The position numbers and the translations under genes were made by a program. Shown here in pieces: positions 27,601 to 35,359 of a stretch of 64,000 bases of DNA (within the stretch, counting starts at the first letter, position 1; the number at the start of each line of letters is the position of its first letter). Below the pieces are notes generated by a model. That model had not been told where the DNA came from. It saw only the letters and a program-made list of their open reading frames with translations, and searched no databases. This DNA is from Amphiura filiformis (taxonomy: Eukaryota > Echinodermata > Ophiuroidea > Amphilepidida > Amphiuridae): contig NC_092628.1 in the NCBI RefSeq assembly GCF_039555335.1, positions 72,259,706 through 72,323,705 of the forward strand. The letters are read 5' to 3'.

Positions 27601-29003
27601 TCGGCTATGCTTAATCAGGATGGTCGGAAAAATAAGTTAATAATAGGGGCCTAATGCAAAATTTTAGTTTGAGGATAATATCCCCTCACAAGTCGGGTCC
27701 GTTGAAATCTGTTATGCCCAAAATAATACGAATAATAAGTGTAAACTTTTACACCAAATGACTTTATTGTACCTTTCACAACTTTTTGAAAATAATTCTC
27801 CAACTTCTGAGGGAGCACATCCCCCTCAGGCACCCTTCTCCGTCAAAAAAGAAAGGCTAACTTGCATTTATCCATATAGGCCTAATTGAGCAGGTTCATA
27901 CCCATGCAGAAGTCAGGTCCGCAGGAAATTTGTTAGGAATTATAGGCCTATCTTTCATAGATATAATGACTATAGGCCTATTAATAGCACATCAAGCAAA
28001 ACAGAAAAGCCTAAAGTTAGGCTGAATTGGAGGAATTACTGAGCACGAGTGTTCATATAGGCCTAAAACTAAAATTCGCGGCTCAGTTGGAAATCTGTAA
28101 AAAAATATATGCTCCGAATATAACCAATGAACAGTTTTGATGTGTCCGGAGAATTGAAGGTCTGCAAAATGTCGTCGAGGGAGCAAAGTTATTCTGCAGC
28201 ATTTAAGCTCAATTATGAAAAAGAGCAACATTTTTTTTAGCATTCTCCGATTCTCACGTTCACTAGAAAGAGTGTATCCTGAGCCCACGATTTAATTCAT
28301 AAATTGATAGTAAAATTAGCAGGAGCTAGCAGGCACTTGGGCTAGCTACAACCCTGATCATGCTGATTAGGCCTATTCGCAATGATGATTCCCGTTGCGC
28401 CAGTTCACGTTCACAATAGTGTTTGCGGCTGGGTTTTGAGACTAGGGAGTATGTGATTTATGAGACGTCTTTGAATTATGATACTGGCAGGTGACTCGGC
28501 ACTGAAGAGTCTTTGATATCAGAGACGTCTTTGAATTAGCAGTGCCCCGAACTGTAATAACAAGTTGGCTACTAACGCATAACTTGTTGAAAAGTATTAA
28601 TTTAAAGGAGTTAAAGTGTACGTAACACTTTTCAAACACTGCTAAGTGTTCATCACAGTTAGGATATAGGTACACTAAATCAACAATTTTAAACACCACA
28701 TTATTGACATTAAAACACACAAACACTCATAACACCTAACAATAAATACATCAAATTATTTAGATATTTAAAATATACACATTTGCTTCAAGAACTTCTA
28801 TGAACTAAATATCTAGAGTTTTTCAATAAATATTTAGTTCATAGACAGGGTTGTTTAGCCCGGGGTTGTTTAGTTCCAGGGTTTAGTTCTCAAATCAACG
28901 GGTGTCTATACTTACTTTCCAATTCCAGAACCACCTTGATTTCTCCGTCCACAGATACAGCAACATTGGAATCGTGTGACGAAAACAAACCTATGACTTT
29001 CAT
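15517..29003 (-). CDS. NodU/CmcH-type carbamoyltransferase homologue (partial gene)
   Basis: Minus-strand gene in pieces. Exons supported: 28916-29003 (start), 19289-19326, 18569-18619, 17586-17745, 16961-17128, 16531-16653 and 15517-15687. Together they show the family landmarks in order: N-terminal MKVIG..SSHDSNVAVSVDGE with ELE(R), then FDVCVSNW, the metal-binding HHKCHA motif with GFYGSPFN, MGYAALGKPR, and the GGCAL turn of the ASKHA fold. The known family (NodU, CmcH, TobZ) moves a carbamoyl group from carbamoyl-phosphate or carbamoyl-adenylate to a hydroxyl. The substrate here is unknown. One or more exons after the first, and everything after GGCAL (the family's second half), are not found. 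The 18569/17745 junction does not keep the expected frame, so a micro-exon is missing or the gene is damaged. The family call is firm; the completeness of the gene is not. Confidence 0.85.
15736..15801. mobile_element. 66-bp foldback element with 9-bp target duplication
   Basis: Arms of 20 bp (TAGTCTCGGTACCAGCCGGT) are perfectly inverted. One mismatch and a further TGTGCT/AGCACA pairing leave a loop of about 12 nt. It is flanked on both sides by TTATGGATA (15727-15735 and 15802-15810), as expected for a target-site duplication. It lies in an intron of the carbamoyltransferase homologue. It is very short for a MITE; the family is unknown. Confidence 0.75.
16531..16653 (-). CDS. Carbamoyltransferase homologue, MGxAxxGKP exon
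   Basis: 123-bp phase-0 exon with acceptor TTTTAACAG and donor TTG/GTAAGT. It encodes KMGYAALGKPRQGW, the counterpart of the family's KxMGLAxYGxP loop, then a helical stretch ending NRLQL. It joins in frame with the exons on both sides. Confidence 0.85.
16961..17128 (-). CDS. Carbamoyltransferase homologue, exon after the HHxxHA exon
   Basis: 168-bp, phase-0 exon: acceptor TTTTGTAG, donor GGAAAG/GTATGT. It begins PSTHYGLTFIQIATML, matching the family's segment where a Ser-Leu-Gly-x-x-Tyr helix follows the active-site strand, and ends FARFLVLPGK, leading straight into the MGYAALGKP exon. The insertion with GPNFWDQDN and GGAVSDGDF is unusual for bacterial members and may be specific to animal homologues. 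Confidence 0.8.
17586..17745 (-). CDS. Carbamoyltransferase homologue, HHxxHA exon
   Basis: 160-bp exon, acceptor CCATAG and donor AAG/GTATGA. It encodes WVEFDHHKCHASLGF, then YGSPFNSALVISSDAAGN and an SLKK end. The HH-x-x-HA motif supplies metal-coordinating histidines in NodU/TobZ-type enzymes. The following SPFNSALVISSD matches the family's SPF-x-x-A-hydrophobic-Asp strand, although the usual DGxGE is replaced by SDAAGN. Confidence 0.85.
18401..18439. other. Perfect 15-bp hairpin
   Basis: CAAGTTATCAATTAG and its exact inverse CTAATTGATAACTTG flank a 9-nt loop. It lies intronic on the minus-strand gene, with no further context. Confidence 0.6.
18569..18619 (-). CDS. Carbamoyltransferase homologue, internal exon
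   Basis: A 51-bp exon with a T-rich acceptor ending TTTTTTCAG and donor AAG/GTAGAA. In phase with the preceding small exon it reads VWQSTIQYYEDIDRCRK. In the frame required by the following exon it would instead read FGRAQFNIMKTL. I prefer the first because of continuity with the N-terminal exons. The disagreement implies a missed micro-exon or a frameshift between here and 17745. Confidence 0.55.
19289..19326 (-). CDS. Carbamoyltransferase homologue, small internal exon
   Basis: A 38-bp exon after a pyrimidine-rich acceptor ending TTTACAG and before a GTATTA donor. Read after a one-base split codon, as left by the start exon, it gives IQHFDVCVSNWL. FDVCVSNW fits the family segment just before the active-site histidines, where a hydrophobic strand ends in a Trp. 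The frame runs on into the next exon as VWQST. The call rests on length, splice signals and this motif. Confidence 0.55.
20369..20450. repeat. (ATT)n with GGCGCT/AGCGCC hairpin, probable short repeat
   Basis: A short ATT run is followed by ATCAACACTTATATGGCGCT and an AGCGCC inverse 14 nt later. This combination looks like a dispersed repeat end, but it cannot be confirmed here. Confidence 0.3.
20580..21434 (+). mobile_element. Penelope-like retroelement fragment (RT C-terminus + GIY-YIG)
   Basis: A 284-codon open stretch, 5'-truncated. Residues 5-14 contain the RT motif FVDD. PFLDV (51-55), RKPTHTDQYLHF and the LVHRAL/CD segment are typical of Penelope-like reverse transcriptases. A C-terminal GIY-YIG endonuclease follows: CVYSIPCSCG...QYIG near residues 204-218, conserved R and H in VRISEH (226-231), and a Glu in REALEI (around 277-280). 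The frame closes at TAG after IRVN, short of the usual PLE end. Palm motifs upstream of FVDD are missing, so it is a dead 3' fragment. It sits inside an intron, opposite to the host gene. Confidence 0.92.
21461..22177. repeat. Complex repeat unit A with TGACCTTTGACC subrepeats
   Basis: Starts at an ACCTAGCTGGG-like edge and ends in an AGAAGAAGAAAGA-rich stretch. Inside are imperfect subrepeats of about 120-130 bp, each with GAGCCCC(G/A)TACCCCTTACAGAT and CCTTTGACCTGACCCCTGCAAA. It follows the Penelope fragment directly and may have been mobilised with it. Confidence 0.75.
22179..23272. repeat. Complex repeat unit B with DR1-like motifs
   Basis: Second, longer copy of the preceding unit, starting TTAGCTGGGGCATGTTGGTG. 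It has more subrepeats and the same end (GAAGAAGAAAGAAGAATCGG). Perfect TGACCTTTGACCT occurs at 22333-22345, 22594-22606 and 22846-22858. This is the inverse of AGGTCAAAGGTCA, a DR1 nuclear-receptor element. No coding capacity is seen. Confidence 0.75.
23273..23306. other. 15-bp perfect hairpin at repeat edge
   Basis: ACCTAGCTGGGGGGT and its exact inverse are separated by 4 nt (GTAA). ACCTAGCTGGG is also the left edge of the two complex units, so two opposite unit ends probably meet here. Confidence 0.7.
23352..23461 (+). promoter_or_regulatory. Duplicated CCAAT-box block, histone-like promoter
   Basis: A 51-bp segment (CGTATGTGGCGCTC...CCGCTAATCT) is present twice with a 59-bp period (23352-23402 and 23411-23461). 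Each copy holds ACAACCAATCACAGAGC, with CCAAT at 23381 and 23440. The second CCAAT lies about 45 bp before a TATAAA, the architecture of replication-dependent histone promoters. No histone gene follows. Confidence 0.5.
23485..23490 (+). promoter_or_regulatory. TATA box candidate (TATAAA)
   Basis: GATATAAACGC lies 40-45 bp downstream of the second CCAAT and about 40 bp before an ATG at 23524. That ATG opens only 41 codons, beginning M-S-G as H2A and H4 do but then unlike any histone. Confidence 0.45.
23590..24115 (+). repeat. 89-bp tandem array carrying histone 3'-end stem-loops
   Basis: Six units, the first and last imperfect. GGCTCTTTTCAGAGCC followed by ACC, the metazoan histone mRNA 3' stem-loop, lies at 23708-23723, 23797-23812, 23886-23901 and 23975-23990. 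A slightly changed copy (GAGTC) is at 24064-24079 and a degenerate one at 23620-23635. Spacing is exactly 89 bp between copies two to six. Upstream A/C residues (AAAC or GAAC) also fit the SLBP-binding context. Each unit holds a second hairpin, GCAGAT-AGGCGAG-ATCTGC, and a GACAAGGGGCAGTCTTCA block. No AAGAAAGA-type U7-binding element is seen after the stem-loops. Confidence 0.9.
24116..26601. other. Intronic stretch without genes
   Basis: No convincing exon on either strand. It holds a CT-rich tract (about 24250-24530), AT-rich sequence with recurrent TTTAAACAC words (24800-25210), and one arm of a 34-bp inverted pair at 25349-25382. The ORFs at 25389 and 25504 show no recognisable domain. 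Confidence 0.5.
25349..25382 (+). repeat. Left arm of a 34-bp inverted repeat pair
   Basis: CTGCTAATTCAAAGACGTCT and 14 further bases recur exactly inverted at 28509-28542. This may mark the ends of a 3.2-kb mobile element. No clear target duplication was found. Confidence 0.55.
26602..27487. mobile_element. hAT-like element with purine-rich core
   Basis: Ends are AGGGCCGTT and AACGGCCCT, inverted, with AGTCATT just outside both (26595-26601 and 27488-27494). Interior 26650-27020 is almost all purine on the plus strand: repeated GAAAAGGAAA words with GGGCGG. Both arms also contain AGGGCGGCAAA-like words. The long minus-strand ORFs here are products of low complexity and carry no known domain. 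The 7-bp repeat and end sequence suggest hAT, which makes 8-bp duplications. Confidence 0.55.
27488..28915. other. Intron 1 sequence without recognised exon
   Basis: Between the hAT-like element and the start exon. It contains several TAGGCCTA palindromes and the right arm of the 34-bp inverted pair. I searched the minus strand for exons continuing the carbamoyltransferase and found none I trust. Confidence 0.5.
28509..28542 (-). repeat. Right arm of the 34-bp inverted repeat pair
   Basis: Exact inverse of 25349-25382, starting GTCTTTGATATCAGAGACG. A second, weaker TGAGACGTCTTTGAATTATG copy lies just before it at about 28458, so this end carries a doubled motif. Confidence 0.55.
28916..29003 (-). 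CDS. Carbamoyltransferase homologue, exon 1 (start codon)
   Basis: ATG at 29003 (minus) opens 29 codons plus one base, ending at a strong GTAAGT donor. The peptide begins MKVIGLFSSHDSNVAV, followed by a VDGE turn and ...VVLELE. This matches the N-terminal strand-turn of NodU-type carbamoyltransferases, including the conserved HDS and the Glu-Glu-Arg-like end. The split codon starts with A, so AGG or AGA (Arg) would complete ELER. It lies about 9.6 kb upstream of the next recognised exon. Confidence 0.8.
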
Positions 29004-30966
29004 TTTCTTCTTGATATAGGCCTACTTTTGTTCAACACTGGCGTACATGCAGTCACTTAATATTTTATAATACGATGATAGCTGATGATGAACTTAAATA
29101 TCGGTGTTTTTCTAATCACATGAAGTCTCTTTCACTCTGCCACGCGAACTACAGTTGCATTTGTATTTATCAGCTCGATATAGGCATACACTGTAATAAG
29201 CTCTGGTCATGTAGGTATAGATATACCGTTTGTACATGTAGGCCTACAATAGTGCATGTAATCTAAATGAATTTATAAAAGTGGGTTCGAAAATCTTTCA
29301 AGCGGTTCATTCCTTTCAAGAAATCCTTGGGTATGACATGGATGAAAGAATATGAAACGCATTGTATACTGCAGATTAATAAATTCATGAAGGTGCCTGT
29401 TGGGTGCCTGTGAAGGTACTAACATGGGTACTATACCTATAGTACCTTCTTGTCTCTACAACCTACATGCTTCATGATCAATTGTGTTGTGAGCCACAAT
29501 TGTCACCGAGGTCATGGTCACACAAGCAACAGAATTACTTCACGCTCGGCTGACCGTTTCTAAGCTTCTTCTTCATTTTTCTTTTGATTAGTCGGTAAAT
29601 TAAAGTGCAGGCTAGCTATGTGCATATCACACCAACTGAAATGACCTGGCTGGTGATTCGCATGAAGATTTAGTGACCTGAGAAATACTTTGTTGCGTTG
29701 ACTTTGAAGGCTTCCACTGTCTTCCATCAGCTATTGTTTTTAAAGAAGTTCTTGTTGGCCCGGTGCTGCGTGCAAAACCACATACCTTTGCAAAATATGA
29801 TATTTTGCATATGCAAAATTACATACTTTCCAAAAGTATGTAGTTTTGCATATGCAAAACTACATACTTCGACAAAATATGTAGTTTTGCATATGCAAAA
29901 TATCATACTTTACGGTCACTATGAAAAAATACAAGTTTTGCTGGGAAACCCCGTGCAGTTCGTGTTTGTGAATAAGGGCGCATGTCACAATGATTGGTAA
30001 CTTATATTTTAAAAGGCAAAATATAGCGGACTGTGTATGTAACAAATGAATTAGCAATATCTGTATCTGTCTCCACAATCCTAAAGTATTAGGCTACATA
30101 CAATATAAATTATTCTTTGAAAGTAGAGAATATTAGAACAGTGACCATCCTGGATCCACTAAAGCGAACAACACATAGGGCCTACACGGCCTTGACCTGC
30201 AGTTGTCTAAATTCTGAGGGATTTGCATGCTGGTCAGGTAGAAGATAAATAACAGAGTGACCTTCAGCTTCTCCGTGTTTGGTCAGACCTACCGTATAGG
30301 CGTAGGCTATATACATGGGGTGTATCCTACATAAATTAGTGTTCTTGTTCAAACCTGAGACTAGTATACCTCAGGTTCAAACACATGTTTCACACTTAAG
30401 TGTACGCTGCATGACTGTATGTTTCTGTTTTCAGGGATGATTATAAATGTCTAATAAATGATGAGGGACATTAATTTGGTGGTATGCACCCTTACAACAC
30501 ACATCGCGCGGTGTTTCTTTATGCAAAATAAAAGTTATGCAAAACATCATACTTTGTTAGTATGTAGATATGAATGCTATACCGGTATTCAATAAATTTC
30601 TGTTAATGGACCCTGATATTCAGGCGCGTAGCAAGGCGTATAAAGGTGGTCTCAAAGTGTTCTGCTTGGAACAACATTTTAAACAAAGAATAGTTTGCTA
30701 TATCTCAGGTATTTTGTTACCTGTGTAACATCACAAAATAGGACAAGATTAACATAATTCAATGGGCTTTGAATTTATTTCCCTGTTACCCAGATATATG
30801 GCAAACTATTCTTCGGTTAATTTTTAAGCAGAACAATTTGAGACATTTGATCTTTAGGCCTATGTCTATATAATAACTCAAGAACTATAATACATCGGAT
30901 ATAGGTCAAACTATACTTTTTTGAATCCTATAAATGAGAGGAATATAATTAGATAATTTTTATCCA
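29004..30966. other. Intergenic region upstream of the minus-strand gene
   Basis: Should contain the promoter of the carbamoyltransferase homologue, but no TATA or CpG cluster is evident. Apart from the palindrome cluster at 29803-29900 it is AT-rich with TAGGCCTA words. A short direct similarity (GCAAACTATTCTT / AGAATAGTTTGC) lies around 30690-30810. Confidence 0.45.
29803..29900. repeat. Three TTTTGCATATGCAAAA palindromes at 41-bp spacing
   Basis: Perfect 16-bp palindromes at 29803-29818, 29844-29859 and 29885-29900, exactly 41 bp apart. The spacers are themselves inverted repeats (CTACATACTT / AAGTATGTAG). Each palindrome fuses two octamer-type half-sites (TTTGCAT and ATGCAAA), the kind of sequence POU-domain dimers bind. 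It lies about 0.8-0.9 kb upstream of the minus-strand start codon, and related words recur near 30520-30560. Confidence 0.8.
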
Positions 30967-31966
30967 TGTAACGGTAGAGATTTTTAGGGTGATTTTCTTT
31001 TTGTTCAACTTTGGATCCAGGGGCTTACTCGGGCGATAATAAATGTCCAATCCCGTTACACAAAATAAAATACACACAGATGGAAACTTGAAGATATATA
31101 CGCTGTTATGCTCCGGCTTTAATATAATATAATATGATGATACGCAGAAACAATATTCTTGAAGAAGATGGATGCAATTAATAATAGTAATAATATGATA
31201 TGAAGATTAAGTTGTTGATGTTGACCAGTTGGAAGCTAAGATGGAAGATTTGATGTTAATCAGTTGAATGCTCGGATGGAAGAGAGGTAAAATTATCTAA
31301 GACAAGTTCATATGGGAAAAACACTTGAAAACCAACTTAAGTACCATCTCTGCAACAGCATAAATAATAACCTTAACTAAGCATTTACTTAATACAAATC
31401 TTAACAATACATAACCTGATAAAGAGATAAAACTTTCTCATGAATATTCATAAGTAGGTCACCTACACTCAATCTCAAGCTAAAACATAAGTGGCCATAA
31501 ATTCCATCACACTTAACTAATTGGGATGACAATACACACTCATATAAAAGGGATCAATAGCTAAAGTGCTCTTAAAACTTCTATGAATGGAAGACAGTAA
31601 ACAATGAAGACATAAACATTTAAAGTACTCATAAACTTGAGAATCAAAGGATGCAGCATGTTCATGATCAATGGGGTAAATGACCTTTTCAAATGAAAGA
31701 TAAACCATGATCTATTAAAAACAGTTTTGACAATGATGATTATGATGGAAAATAAGTTAACTTGATGATGATCCTGATCGATTAATTACAGTCATACAAC
31801 AGATAGAAATATAATTTGATATGAAACCAAAAACCTACATTAATTAAGAATGACACAATCAAAATAAACAAAATAATAAACATGGTAAATAATGATATTA
31901 CCTTAAGTTCTAACATTTCAAACCCTACACTTATTATTAAGACCAACGATTCTGATGCCGGTTACA
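30967..31966 (-). repeat. 3' LTR of the cold-shock element
   Basis: 1000 bp, TG...CA. It differs from the other LTR by a GG/AA change in ACTC(GG/AA)GCG and a one-base indel in the CCAATCC(C)GTTACA stretch, among the few differences noticed. The adjoining internal side on the minus strand is GCAGGGGTGAA, the likely polypurine tract. A 63-codon ORF inside is identical in both LTRs and has no known domain. Confidence 0.95.
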
Positions 31967-33963
31967 TTCACCCCTGCTGCAAAGAAAATGACGTCTCGGC
32001 ATTTTACATGAAATTTGGAAAATGATAATTTGAAGAATGTTGCAAATTTCAACAAAAACATAATGATCAAATACTTAAGCGATATAATTACTATCTCTTT
32101 TCAATTTAAGTGTATTATGACCTGCTAATTTGGTATGAAATCCAAAAGGTACACTTTGCTGTAAATAATACCAAACAATACAAAAGAATCAATAACCATA
32201 CTTCACTTTTATGACTTTCATGACCACTTCCAAATCTGACTTACAAAATCAAAAGTACTTTTCATGATAAACCAATTAACACTTTGGAAGATACAAAACT
32301 TCACAATGTTATGAATGCAATGACTCATTTTGAATTAAGCATGATATTAAAACAAGATTAATTTGGAAGAAAATACAGGCCTACATCAATGTAGAATACA
32401 TTTTTGATATTCTACTTTTAATTTAGTCATGTGAAAATGACACAGATCAAAAATAAACAAGTGAATAACTTTGCATGAATACGAATACGATGGAAAACAA
32501 AATTATAAGATGACAAGATAATGAACTTAATGAACTTAAGTTTGAGGATACATAATTAACTAATCATTAATATTCCTGACATTGAAATCAAGAACAAAAT
32601 AGAAAACATGATTGATGGTTCTACAAATAATTCTTTCATGTAGATGACATATCAATAAAATCAATATCATGATGATGAATGAGACATGATATCATAAAAT
32701 AATAAAACATTTGCTGAGTAGCTATTTGGAAAAATGTGATGACATGTTGCGCAAATTAAGATCATCTTTTTCCTGTGATCTACATGCCAAAAACATAATT
32801 AATAAAATATAGGTTTAATTTACAAAACCTACACTACTCAAACAAAATAGTGAACCAAATAGGTCCTTAAATATAACTTCTTCAAACAATCCTAGCAAAC
32901 CATAATCTTTATAATATGATTATTGAACACAATGATAGAACACAATGTTAAAGTTCATAACTTAGATCATATCAAATGACATGTTTACAAAAAAATAAAT
33001 TATGAGATAAATTGGTTGGCAAATTACTCAAGATGGTATCATGATGGAAATGAAAAATACCTTTGTTTAAATAACTGATGCCAAATACAAATATTCAGAT
33101 GATTTGATGATAATTTTGGATTGACAATTGCATGCAAATTGGATCACTTTTGGTAATGATCTAAAATATGCCAAAACACAAAATACCACAACAATAGGTT
33201 TAATTTGGAAACCTGTTCAAATCAATTAATAAAACATCAGTTTGCATAATGAAAATCAATAAACATGTAAAACAACAGGAGAATATCAAAATTTCTGTTT
33301 TGAAGAGAAATTGGATGTGAGCACTTATTATGCTCAACTTAAGTCCTTTGGCCTACATAAAACATGGAGTGAAATAAAATAATGAAGTAAACAATGGCTT
33401 CAAACTCAAAGCAATAACATGATTAATAAAATGCCATGACATACTCAGATTTTTTATGAGCAAAAATAATAGAATCACAAAAGAGGAACGCAACTCTTAA
33501 TTTGAAAGAGGAACTAAGTTTGAATAAGTGCACGTCTTCAAACTTACTCTTTGCAAAACTATAAATAAACATGATAAACACCTTTAAATAATCATTTAAG
33601 AATTTAAGTTGTACACAAAGAAGACAACAAACTTAATCATGATCATAAAATGAAGCATTTAGAACTATTATTTGACAAACATAATATAAAGTTACTCAGA
33701 TGGGGGTGACAGCTACATTCAACTCTGCTGCGAGGAAATGGCGTCCTCGACATTTATATAATGACACTTTAGAACATGATGAAAATAATGTTTGAACTTT
33801 GATGTAGATTTTAGGAACAAACACTACATATGATATTTTGATAGAGTCAGTACAGTCTTTGATAGATATTGTTCAGATGACAAAAATATGTAGATCGCAA
33901 AATAATTTGAAATTTAAATGTTGTATGATAATGTCATTTGAAGTGGTTTTTTCAAAAGTCAGT
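31967..33963. other. AT-rich non-coding interior of the LTR element
   Basis: Two kilobases without coding potential. Near 33700 a stretch (GGGTGACAGCTACATTCAAC...) resembles the LTR-interior junction at about 31955-32000 and again is followed by GCTGC..GAAAATGGCGTC-like sequence. This suggests an old internal duplication of the junction. Confidence 0.7.
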
Positions 33964-35277
33964 TTACTTTTGTTGTTCTGCTGCTCGCTGGTAATATATC
34001 TTCCATCTCCGATAGCAATTGTATAATGTAGTGGCGATGAGCTCTTGTTCCTTACTAATGTAAAATAGGTGACATAATTTATCAAGCAAATGTCCATATT
34101 GTTCCAAGTTAGTATGTTGATGGTTGCAGAAGATCTTAGTTGCGTTGGTGCTTGTTGCATTGGCAATTTCAGAGTCCGAATAAAGGATGGCAGAATCATC
34201 AGAATATAAACTGCGATATGAGGGGTGAGAGTTGATGGCTACATATCCACAGGAAATAAAAGCATGGTACTTCCTAAGTACTGTCACAAAAGATGGTATA
34301 ATATCACGAAGATGTCCATGGTGGTCAATGTCTAGAAGGTTTTGGCACAAACACAATAACACTTCCAAAATATCTTGCGATGGGACACGACGTGAAATAT
34401 CTTCCAGTTGGCATAGTATCAAGAAATCAAATTTTCTATCTAGTAATTCATCGCAACAATTATCAGTGTGGAAATTGCTCAATTTCTCCCAAGCTTGAGA
34501 CATAGAATGTTTTTCATGTTCGCTAACCAGGTGATTATCAAGAGTTTGTGCATGGTTGATAGCTGTTGGTGTGGAAATTAGTTCAGACTCAGAGTCACAA
34601 CATGTATCAGATTCAGATGGTTCAGATGATGGATCTTCAGCAGGAATGTCAACTAAGGGAACAATATCATCAGCTGGCGGCAAGTTATCAGGTACAGAGT
34701 GTTCAGATGGTTGATCACTAGTGTCACACGGGAAGTCATCAGAATTGTATGCAAACTTATCATCATCACTATCAACATGATCAGGTTCAGAGTCAGTTTC
34801 ACTGTCCAATATATCCAGAGGAGAGTTGTCACTACAAAGGCTCTCATGATCTGTCTGCGTATAAGAAGTCACAGGTTGATGCTGTACATTATCTGGTCTG
34901 TCCATGGCATAGCTACTTCCAAGAACACAGGCGCCTCCAGGGCCGGTGACATGAATGGCTTCAGGAGTGCGTCCGGGAATAAGCACAATGTCAAATACAA
35001 CCGCTTCACCGTCGCCTACACTCGCTTGAACTTTTGCTGGATTGTTCATGGTGATACCTCGCCAATGCACAAACACATCTTCTCTGGTGTCATCGCGGGT
35101 GATGAAGCCATATCCGTTCTTAACGTTGAACCACTTTACATGTCCTGATATCTGATGGGCGAGATATGTTGGTCCTGTATATGATGGAGATGAACGCTGT
35201 CTAGAGTGATGGAGATGACGAAGATAGTTCATTTCAGCTTCCAAGGCTTCCAGCCGTGAGATAATACCAGAGATCAT
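33964..35277 (-). CDS. Cold-shock-domain protein of the LTR element
   Basis: An intact, intronless 437-residue ORF whose ATG lies about 64 bp inside the primer-binding site, so it occupies the position of gag. Residues 1-25 form a probable short coiled coil ([17 protein letters not shown]). Residues 44-114 are a cold-shock domain: [14 protein letters not shown] with RNP1 NGYGFI (54-59) and RNP2 VFVHW (68-72), ending VTGPGG as in animal Y-box proteins. Residues 148-232 are rich in Asp, Glu and Ser. Residues 260-435 look helical, with many Cys and Leu, and match nothing I know. Such domains bind single-stranded RNA or DNA. The Gln after VFVH in Y-box proteins is Trp here. Capture of a Y-box cDNA is inference; it could serve as a nucleocapsid-like packaging protein. 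Confidence 0.92.
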   Translation of the reverse strand: MISGIISRLEALEAEMNYLRHLHHSRQRSSPSYTGPTYLAHQISGHVKWFNVKNGYGFITRDDTREDVFVHWRGITMNNPAKVQASVGDGEAVVFDIVLIPGRTPEAIHVTGPGGACVLGSSYAMDRPDNVQHQPVTSYTQTDHESLCSDNSPLDILDSETDSEPDHVDSDDDKFAYNSDDFPCDTSDQPSEHSVPDNLPPADDIVPLVDIPAEDPSSEPSESDTCCDSESELISTPTAINHAQTLDNHLVSEHEKHSMSQAWEKLSNFHTDNCCDELLDRKFDFLILCQLEDISRRVPSQDILEVLLCLCQNLLDIDHHGHLRDIIPSFVTVLRKYHAFISCGYVAINSHPSYRSLYSDDSAILYSDSEIANATSTNATKIFCNHQHTNLEQYGHLLDKLCHLFYISKEQELIATTLYNCYRRWKIYYQRAAEQQK

Positions 35278-35340
35278 GATGCTTCCAAGGGTCGTGGGTG
35301 CCCTGATCCAATTTGTTGAAGATAGTTATCGCCAAGCTTA

Positions 35341-35358
35341 GCCCCACGTTGGGCGCCA
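35341..35358 (-). promoter_or_regulatory. tRNA-Lys primer-binding site
   Basis: On the minus strand TGGCGCCCAACGTGGGGC lies one base inside the 5' LTR. It is complementary to the 3' end, including CCA, of animal tRNA-Lys(CUU), the primer known from Mason-Pfizer monkey virus-type elements. It fixes the element's orientation. Confidence 0.92.
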
Positions 35359-35359
35359 A

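Noticed and set aside
31517..31708. 63-codon ORF in each LTR
   Set aside because: Identical only because the LTRs are; no homology or initiation context.
34232..35148. Plus-strand ORFs of 88-149 codons
   Set aside because: They are the opposite strand of the cold-shock ORF and show no domain.
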